From: Oscillospiraceae bacterium
GTDB taxonomy: Bacteria; Bacillota; Clostridia; Oscillospirales; Ruminococcaceae
Direction: 5' to 3'
Assembly (NCBI GenBank): GCA_029068025.1
Contig: JAIEDJ010000304.1
Coordinates: 1 to 33,469, forward strand
Length of the DNA stretch: 33,469 bases
In this document: piece by piece, positions 16,281 through 22,763 of the stretch
Layout: the number at the start of each line of letters is the position of its first letter
How positions within the stretch are numbered: position 1 is the stretch's first letter
The notes under the pieces: generated by a model
What the model saw: only the letters and a program-made list of their open reading frames with translations
The model's database searches: none
What the model was told of the DNA's origin: nothing
Translations under genes and position numbers: made by a program

Positions 16281-18509
16281 TTACTCGGCTTTTTTCAGCA
16301 CTACAGCGGAGTACTGTCCGCCTACGCCGAACGAAGCCGCGAGAACATACTTATACTTGCCCTCGGCGATCAGTTTTGCGGCAGCTGCCGCCTGCTCCGT
16401 GCTTGCCGCGGCACGAGATTCTCCGATCTCACTCTTGACATCGACAACGGGAATATCGCCGAACAGCTCATTGTACGCGTTCTTTTCAAGCTCGTCAACC
16501 GCGGGAACGCCGTTTGCGAAGCCGCATACCGCTTCAATATCCTTTGCCGAGATACCCGCCGCCCTGCACGCTTCCTCACAGACCGCTTTCAGCGCGCTCT
16601 CCGAACCGGTGATCTTGCCGAAATCAACGCTCTTGTGCGTGCACGCCCAGCCCGCAAGCTCAGCGTACTTTTTCGCGCCGCGTGCGGAAGCACTGTGCTC
16701 GTTCTCGAGTATCAGTGAAACCGAACCCTCGCCAAGCCCGTCCTTCAGCAGACCGAGCGTATTATAAAGATATCCCGTGATATCCGTATTTTCATCCGTG
16801 CCCGAGGCTACCATGATCTTCTCGTCGCCGTTTCTGAGAACATCGGCGGCGTAGCAAAGGCTCTGCAAGCCCGCCTGAACGCTGTTCGCGTTGGTAACGT
16901 TGTAGCCTTTGATGCCCGCGAATATACTGAAATATCCGCCCGCCGCATTGTAGACGGTATTCGGGAACGAGAACGCCGAGCCGCTTGCCGTGCCGTTCTC
17001 GATAACGTTCTTTTGGAATCCGACGATCTCAGTCAGAGGTCCGTCCGCCGTTCCGATAATAATACCGATATCGGCGGCGTTGTTGTCGGATACCGTGATA
17101 CCCGCGTCAGCAAGCGCTCTCATGCCGCTGATAAGCTGGAGCTGAGAGAACCTATCCAACTTGCGGTAGAACGCCATCTTTATTCCGTGCTCCTTATAAT
17201 CGTCCGAGGAGATCTCACAGCGCGGCTTTCCGAGCAGCTCACCAATACCCGTCACAAATATCCTGTCGGAATTCGTGCGGTCGGGGATCTCGCGCGGCTC
17301 CTTAGCAAACACGATAGACGCGTTGTTTCCGCCGAACGCAAATGAGTTGGAGGCCGCGAAATTTACCTTTTTCTCGCGCTTGGTGTTCGGAACAAAATCG
17401 AAATCGCCCGCCTTTTCTTTGAGCGTTTCGAGGTTTTCCTCCGTATATCCGATAGTCGGGGGAATAACGTCCTCACATACCGCCTTGACCGTCAGAACCG
17501 CTTCAATAGAGCCTGCCGCGCCCAGACAGTGTCCTGTCATGGACTTGGTGGAGCTTACCGAAAGATGATCGTTCCCGTCGAAAATCGTGTGCAGTGACAA
17601 AAACTCCGCTTCGTCATTCTTCGCGGTGCCGGTGCCGTGCGCGTTGATATAGTCGATATCCGACGGCTCCAGACCCGAATTCGCGACAGCGCGGCTGATA
17701 GCCAGCATCTGTCCCTTGCCCTCGGGATCGGGAGCGGTAATGTGATGAGCGTCGGAGGAAACGCCGCTGCCCAACACCTCACAGTAGATCTTCGCGCCGC
17801 GAGCCTTAGCGTGCTCGTAGCTCTCGATTATCAGCACGCCCGCTCCCTCGCCGAGCGTAATGCCGCCCGAACGGTTGAACGGTGAGCAGCCGTCCGCGTC
17901 AAGCGCGTGAAGCGCGTGGAATCCCGCGAACGCAAGCGAAGTGAAGCTGTCGGAACCTCCCGCGACAAACGCATCCGCCTTGCCCGCGCGGATAAGATCC
18001 GCGGCGTATGCCAGGCTGATGGTTCCCGCGGCACAGGCATTCACCACGTTTGCGGTAACGCCGTTCAGTCCGAAGTGCTTTGCCACATTGTTTGCAATGG
18101 CCGCAGCGGGCATTTTCAGCACGTCCTCCGCAACAGCAGCGCCGTTCTTTTCGGCTGTATAGTACACGTCAATGGAAGCCGCACCGCCGACACAGTTGCC
18201 GACGATAACGCCTATTTTATCGGAATTGCTGTCGTTGACGGTGTACCCCGCATCGTTCAGCGCTTCTCCCGCGGCCTTTATGCACAGCAAGGAAGAACGG
18301 TCAAAGTTCTCATCGGACAGCTCCTTTGAGGGAATGTCCACCTCCGCGCCGACGTTCGCGTAGCAGTTATCGGTGTTTACGGAATTCACCTTGCGGATCC
18401 CCGAAACGCCGTTTACAGCGGCATTCCAGCACTCGTTAACGTTTCCGCCGAGAGCGCAGACCAGTCCCAGACCCGTAACGACAACTCGTCTGTTATTTCC
18501 CACTATCAC
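16281..18509 (-). CDS. Fused beta-ketoacyl-ACP synthase (N-terminal, active) + degenerate KS / chain-length-factor-like domain (C-terminal)
   Basis: N-half NVVNACAAGTISLAYAADLIRAG (Cys), INAHGTGTAKNDEAE (His), STKSMTGHCLGAAGSIEA (His); C-half NSVQAGLQSLCYAADVLRNG, CGFANGVPAVDELE, VKSEIGESRAAASTEQ lacks all three. GTG start overlapping the ACP stop. Confidence 0.88.
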   Translation of the reverse strand: MIVGNNRRVVVTGLGLVCALGGNVNECWNAAVNGVSGIRKVNSVNTDNCYANVGAEVDIPSKELSDENFDRSSLLCIKAAGEALNDAGYTVNDSNSDKIGVIVGNCVGGAASIDVYYTAEKNGAAVAEDVLKMPAAAIANNVAKHFGLNGVTANVVNACAAGTISLAYAADLIRAGKADAFVAGGSDSFTSLAFAGFHALHALDADGCSPFNRSGGITLGEGAGVLIIESYEHAKARGAKIYCEVLGSGVSSDAHHITAPDPEGKGQMLAISRAVANSGLEPSDIDYINAHGTGTAKNDEAEFLSLHTIFDGNDHLSVSSTKSMTGHCLGAAGSIEAVLTVKAVCEDVIPPTIGYTEENLETLKEKAGDFDFVPNTKREKKVNFAASNSFAFGGNNASIVFAKEPREIPDRTNSDRIFVTGIGELLGKPRCEISSDDYKEHGIKMAFYRKLDRFSQLQLISGMRALADAGITVSDNNAADIGIIIGTADGPLTEIVGFQKNVIENGTASGSAFSFPNTVYNAAGGYFSIFAGIKGYNVTNANSVQAGLQSLCYAADVLRNGDEKIMVASGTDENTDITGYLYNTLGLLKDGLGEGSVSLILENEHSASARGAKKYAELAGWACTHKSVDFGKITGSESALKAVCEEACRAAGISAKDIEAVCGFANGVPAVDELEKNAYNELFGDIPVVDVKSEIGESRAAASTEQAAAAAKLIAEGKYKYVLAASFGVGGQYSAVVLKKAE

Positions 18510-18751
18510 TCACCCCGGTGCTCTTCAACATACTTCGCGAGAGTTTCGATAGACTTGAAGTTCTCTCTCGCCGCGCCTGTCATCTGTACTCCGAACAGGC
18601 TGTCGATACCCGCGATGATCTCGATGGAGTCGATGGAATCCAGACCGATATCGTCGCCGAACAGCTCGGAATCGAACTCCAGCTCGTCCTCGGGAATACG
18701 CAGATTCTCAACCAGCATTGCCTTGATCTTCTCACAAATTTCGGTATTCAT
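18506..18751 (-). CDS. Acyl carrier protein
   Basis: 81 aa; phosphopantetheine motif GLDSIDSIEII in a typical ACP fold length. Confidence 0.92.
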   Translation of the reverse strand: MNTEICEKIKAMLVENLRIPEDELEFDSELFGDDIGLDSIDSIEIIAGIDSLFGVQMTGAARENFKSIETLAKYVEEHRGE

Positions 18752-18796
18752 AGCTTTATTCTCCTTGATGTTGATAATATATTACGGCAAGAGCCG

Positions 18797-19489
18797 TCAC
18801 TTACTGTTAAATCCCGCTGTTTCCTCGGGAAGATACGTCCCGCAGTCGCCGAAACGTCTTAAAAGACTGCCGTACAGCTGCCATACCTCGCCGCGCGACT
18901 TCTCTATAAGCTGACGCGCGTATTTGCTGTGGCGCATATCCTCGGGGCAGCGACTCTCGATAGGCTCTCCTATCAGGATCTTCTGCCTCATCCCGAACAC
19001 GGAGGAATATGTACCGTACACCGCGCACGGCACTATCGGAACGCCCGTTTTCGCGGAGATCAGCGCCGCGCCGGGCTTGAATTCTCCGAGCCTTCCGTCC
19101 CGCGACAGCCCCCCCTCGGGGAATATCATCAGACTGCCGCCGTTCTTCACTATCCTTTCGGATATCTCAAACCATTCGCCGTCAGGCTCGTCCAGGCTTA
19201 TCGGAACAGTCCTGCACCACGCGATAAACTTGCCCGTCCGCTTCTTCTCATACCATGACCGCTTCACCAGCACCCACGGCTTATAGCGCCACAAGACAGC
19301 TCCGCAGAACGCGCCGTCAAAATGGTGCGTATGATTCGCCACATAAACGCAGGGCAGACCCTTCAGACGCTTTTTCAGCGTTTTATTCGCGTATATGATC
19401 TTCGGACGGAACAGAAAATATACCGTCCAGGTTATCAGCATTTGCCAGAACCTGCCCCACAGGCTCTGCTTACCGGGAGATCCGGCCAA
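18797..19489 (-). CDS. PlsC-like 1-acylglycerol-3-phosphate acyltransferase
   Basis: VANHTHHFDGAF (HX4D), MIFPEGGLSRDGRLGEFKPGAALISAKTGVPIVPCAV. Confidence 0.88.
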   Translation of the reverse strand: MAGSPGKQSLWGRFWQMLITWTVYFLFRPKIIYANKTLKKRLKGLPCVYVANHTHHFDGAFCGAVLWRYKPWVLVKRSWYEKKRTGKFIAWCRTVPISLDEPDGEWFEISERIVKNGGSLMIFPEGGLSRDGRLGEFKPGAALISAKTGVPIVPCAVYGTYSSVFGMRQKILIGEPIESRCPEDMRHSKYARQLIEKSRGEVWQLYGSLLRRFGDCGTYLPEETAGFNSK

Positions 19490-19502
19490 TTCAACCCGCC
19501 CC

Positions 19503-19680
19503 TTTATTTAAAAGAATTTCAAAATACACGTCACCACGGCACGCTGCGCTTAGCCGTGCTGACGGTACCGGTCAAAATTTTTCTTGAGAAAAATTTTGAC
19601 CTTTTTGAAATTCCTGCGTATTTTAAATGTTGATCTTGCCACAGTTTCTTTGTCGCAAATTTAAAGTGTTGTTCTTAGCT
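19503..19680. repeat. Structured dispersed repeat, copy 2
   Basis: Outer stem GAATTTCAAAA 19514-19524 / TTTTGAAATTC 19603-19613; hairpin I CGTCACCACGGC 19529-19540 / GCCGTGCTGACG 19553-19564; hairpin II GGTCAAAATTTTTC 19570-19583 / GAAAAATTTTGACC 19588-19601; tail GTTGATCTTGCC 19629-19640 and GTTGTTCTTAGC 19668-19679 (39-nt spacing). Confidence 0.85.
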
Positions 19681-19738
19681 ATAATGCTTTTGCCGCGTGA
19701 AAAAAGCCTCAACGGCAATGTTACCGCCAACATTAAAT

Positions 19739-19767
19739 ATTATAGTACAAACGGCGGTTTTTTTCAA
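19739..19767 (-). promoter_or_regulatory. SigA-type promoter of the acyltransferase-ACP-KS operon
   Basis: On minus strand TTGAAA (19762-19767) - 17 nt - TATAAT (19739-19744). Confidence 0.75.
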
Positions 19768-19804
19768 TGGACAAATAAGCTACACTTTGTCCCTTATTGT
19801 CCAT
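19767..19804. promoter_or_regulatory. Inverted repeat abutting the -35; possible operator
   Basis: ATGGACAAATAAG (19767-19779) / CTTATTGTCCAT (19793-19804), one-base bulge. Confidence 0.5.
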
Positions 19805-19946
19805 CTTGACGCTTTTTGTGGTTCTTTTATGCTTTTTTCTCCGATTTTAACAATTTTTTAAATGAATAAGGTCTATGTTCGTTATTTTGCATAAAGTTTG
19901 TTAATTTTTATTAATATTATTGATACCGGCTATAGATTCACACGCA

Positions 19947-20240
19947 AAGATCATTGTGACAAAAACGGCGCAAAGCTCCCAAGCCAAGATCAACGTGTCA
20001 AAAGTGTCACAAAGCACTAAAGCCAAGATCAACAGTCTAAACGCGCAGGAGAAATTTCAAAAAGCAGTCCAGAACGGAGAAGCGGAACGAAGTGAAGCGG
20101 AGCCGAGCGGGGCTGGCTAGGGCAGAGCAAAGCTCTGCCCGCTTTTGAAATTTCTTTTAGATAAACAGCCCTTTGTCAACATTATAAAACCAGCTTAGAT
20201 CGACGTGACAAAACCGTTACAAGCCCAGATCAACGTGAAA
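19947..20240. repeat. Structured dispersed repeat, divergent copy 3 (reverse orientation) with extended iteron tail
   Basis: Outer stem GAAATTTCAAAAAGC 20051-20065 / GCTTTTGAAATTTC 20141-20154; inner GGGCAGAGC-AAA-GCTCTGCCC 20120-20140; GATC cores of the tail iterons at 19949, 19988, 20027 (39-nt period) and degenerate ones at 20198 and 20228. Confidence 0.7.
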
Positions 20241-20252
20241 AACGGCAAAACT

Positions 20253-20534
20253 TTACTCCAGCTCCAGATCCTGAACAAGGCGCGAGACCTCCGCACGGCT
20301 GATCAGTCGGATTCCTTTTCTGATAAGCTCCGCGTCGGACGGATACAGCGAGCTTATCGGCGTTTTGTAGACTGCCAGAGGCTCGTCCGTACCCTCTTCC
20401 ATCAAAGCGATCTTACCGTTATATTCCTTCAGCACAAAGCATACCGCGTCGGCGGACGCGTCCGCGAGCCTTATAGTCTGTGCCGTCAGAAGCAGCGCAG
20501 CCGCCAGCGCTATGTGTTTTCCGAATTTTTTCAT
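20253..20534 (-). CDS. Small secreted/membrane-anchored protein, BofC C-terminal-domain-like
   Basis: MKKFGKHIALAAALLLTAQTIRLADASADAVCFVLKEYNGKIALMEEGTDEPLAVYKTPISSLYPSDAELIRKGIRLISRAEVSRLVQDLE; GGAGGG just upstream of ATG 20534. Confidence 0.6.
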   Translation of the reverse strand: MKKFGKHIALAAALLLTAQTIRLADASADAVCFVLKEYNGKIALMEEGTDEPLAVYKTPISSLYPSDAELIRKGIRLISRAEVSRLVQDLELE

Positions 20535-20605
20535 TGATGATCCCTCCTTGAAAAATGTAATAATATTGTTATTGGTCAAGGAGAAATTATTCCGGATATG
20601 TCGAA

Positions 20606-21637
20606 TTATGTTTTGCTCTTCCGCGTTCCCGCCAACAGGATCGCGCACATTATCAGCACGCACAGTGACAGCACCGCATTCTTCGAGAACGGCTCCGAAA
20701 CGGCGTTAGGAGCCATTACCGGGATCTCTGCCGCCGCGAATTCCCGTGAAAACGGCATTGCGATCAGCGCCGAAAGCGCCGCGCCCCCCGCCCTCGAAAC
20801 AAAGAATCTTCCAAGCGGGATCCCCTTTGCAAGCGACTTTATCTGCAAATGCACACATACTCCCCCGAAGCTCAGCAGCGCGGCGCACAGCGGCATTGCG
20901 TACCGTGTCGGAAGCACGCCATTTATGCGTGTGACCTCCATCATCGCGGGGAATATCTCGGCGCTGCCGAACAGCTTTTCAAACAGCATAAACACGCCGA
21001 CTTGTCTTAGTATCGCGGTTATAGCCGAAAACCCGACTATCATCACGCATACTGTGAACATCACCCTCGCGCTGCCCGTAACGGACGACAGGAACGCATC
21101 CGCGGACAGATCGAACCGCTCGTCCGAACTTGTGAGCTTAATTTCCCCGCCCGCGCGAACCGCCGCCGCGACCAGCAGCGACGAGAAAAAGCATGCCGCA
21201 AACAGCACAAGTCCCGCGCCGATGCTTTGAAACACGCACATTCCCGCGATCCCCACCACGAACGACGGCCCGCTCCCAAAACAGCAGCATAACATTCTCC
21301 CGGCGTCCTTTGCGGAAAGTCTGCCCTCAGCAACAAGCTCCGACAGGAGACGCGCGCCCACGGGATATCCGCCGATATTCGCGAGAACGAACACCGCACA
21401 CAACTCCTCGTCCATTCTCAGGAGCTTGGACATGGGAAAAGTCAGCGGACGCAGCGCAACGCGGTATAAGCCGCTTTTCTGCAAGTATATCGACAGTGCC
21501 GTAAACGCGAAAAGCGACGGAACTATCACATTAAGGCAATCCATGACCGCCCCGCCGACCGCCTCGGAAACCACCTTCGGCTCCGCTATCAGAAACACAG
21601 CGAATACCGCCAATACAATTGAGATCAAATACTTCAT
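20606..21637 (-). CDS. ylbJ: Sporulation integral membrane protein YlbJ-like (nucleoside recognition/gate domain)
   Basis: VMDCLNVIVPSLFAFTALSIYLQKSG, LANIGGYPVGARLLSEL, MLCCCFGSGPSFVVGIAG; multiple TM segments. Confidence 0.8.
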   Translation of the reverse strand: MKYLISIVLAVFAVFLIAEPKVVSEAVGGAVMDCLNVIVPSLFAFTALSIYLQKSGLYRVALRPLTFPMSKLLRMDEELCAVFVLANIGGYPVGARLLSELVAEGRLSAKDAGRMLCCCFGSGPSFVVGIAGMCVFQSIGAGLVLFAACFFSSLLVAAAVRAGGEIKLTSSDERFDLSADAFLSSVTGSARVMFTVCVMIVGFSAITAILRQVGVFMLFEKLFGSAEIFPAMMEVTRINGVLPTRYAMPLCAALLSFGGVCVHLQIKSLAKGIPLGRFFVSRAGGAALSALIAMPFSREFAAAEIPVMAPNAVSEPFSKNAVLSLCVLIMCAILLAGTRKSKT

Positions 21638-21655
21638 AATCACATACACCACATT

Positions 21656-22036
21656 TCAGCTGTCGGTCGAATTAACTCCCGCCACTCCGCCTGCCGTCCC
21701 GAAGAATACGCACAGCAGGGGTTTTATCAGCATCATTATGCTTCCTAATTGCCCGAAGATCACCGACAAAATCAGCGGAACCGCCGAGAACATCAGCCCG
21801 CAGAGTGCGCCCGTGCGCATCCCGTCCCGATGACGCAGCATTCCGGCGATCCTGCCGCACACAAAGCTCCCGAGCGACAGCGCGATCACAGAAGCCGCAC
21901 CCGCCGACCTTCCCGCTGAGTCCGAAAACGACAGCACCACGGCGGAAGCAATACTTATCAACAGCGTTGTCGCGCACCCTACCGCCATTCCGGCAAGGTA
22001 CGGCACATATCGTGAATTGATCTTCTTTTTCCGCAT
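21656..22036 (-). CDS. TIGR04086-like small membrane protein
   Basis: Four hydrophobic segments, LSLGSFVCGRIAGMLRHRDGMRTGALCGLMFSAVPLILS; AAGGAG just upstream. Confidence 0.6.
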   Translation of the reverse strand: MRKKKINSRYVPYLAGMAVGCATTLLISIASAVVLSFSDSAGRSAGAASVIALSLGSFVCGRIAGMLRHRDGMRTGALCGLMFSAVPLILSVIFGQLGSIMMLIKPLLCVFFGTAGGVAGVNSTDS

Positions 22037-22046
22037 ATTAGCTCCT

Positions 22047-22257
22047 TATCTGAAAAGAATTTCAAAATTCTCAATTGACCGCATTATGCTTCGCAAAACG
22101 CTCACGCTCCTCTCCGCTTGCGCTCCGTTACGCTTAGCCGTCAAGTACGAACCGGTCGAAAAAAATTTTTTTAATTTTTTCGACCTTTTTGAAATTCCTG
22201 CATCCTTATCGTGTTGATCTTGGCAAAGAAATCGCATTTATAGCATTGATCTGACCG
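22047..22257. repeat. Structured dispersed repeat, copy 4
   Basis: Outer stem GAATTTCAAAA 22057-22067 / TTTTGAAATTC 22187-22197; hairpin I TTGACCGC 22075-22082 / GCCGTCAA 22137-22144; hairpin II GGTCGAAAAAAATT from 22154 / AATTTTTTCGACC 22173-22185; tail GTTGATCTTGGC 22213-22224 and ATTGATCTGACC 22245-22256. Confidence 0.85.
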
Positions 22258-22350
22258 GTTAGACTAAATGAATCTGACCCTATTTGCACAGATGCGCAAA
22301 CAATCGCCGGGCACTGAACTAACCTTTGGATCTGCCTGTCGGCAATGTTC

Positions 22351-22379
22351 ATTATATTACAGAGAGCCGAACTTGTCAA
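22351..22379 (-). promoter_or_regulatory. Consensus SigA promoter for the TIGR04086-ylbJ-bofC-like locus
   Basis: On minus strand TTGACA (22374-22379) - 17 nt - TATAAT (22351-22356). Confidence 0.8.
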
Positions 22380-22618
22380 GCATTTTACATCAACATAATA
22401 CCAAACAGTACAAATTAAGCGCTCCCCACACGGCACACTTAATTATATGCTGCAGCATCTGTTCGGAGAACAAGCCTTTGGAAAATCTCCCGCATATATG
22501 AAAAAACTGTAAAAAGCTCATTCCGGGCAGGTATTAATACACACATGTTCATTTTTACAGCTTGATAACGACACTTGTCATATTTCACTAAATTTTTTAA
22601 AAAAATTTGAGAATTCTA

Positions 22619-22647
22619 TTGCAAATTCCAAAAAATTGTGATACAAT
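22619..22647 (+). promoter_or_regulatory. SigA promoter for pyruvate:ferredoxin oxidoreductase
   Basis: TTGCAA (22619-22624) - 17 nt - TACAAT (22642-22647). Confidence 0.75.
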
Positions 22648-22763
22648 ATAAGGTGTAATATTCAAGGCTTGTATACTACAGGCTCTTGATGTATGATCGG
22701 GACGAGGAATATTCAGCTGTTCTGTTGTCCCTGAAATTTTGATTCACACAGGAGGAAAAACCA

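Noticed and set aside
14875-19489. Primary fatty acid synthesis (FAS II) operon
   Set aside because: No fabH, fabD, fabK/fabI or acc genes; KS has a dead second half; a PPTase is included. The secondary-metabolite reading fits better, though primary use cannot be ruled out from this window.
19947-20240. CRISPR-like array from periodic AAGCCAAGATCAAC motifs
   Set aside because: Only three well-spaced units, 12-14-nt core, spacers share sequence with each other, the motif recurs at other loci attached to the same structured repeat, and no cas genes are present.
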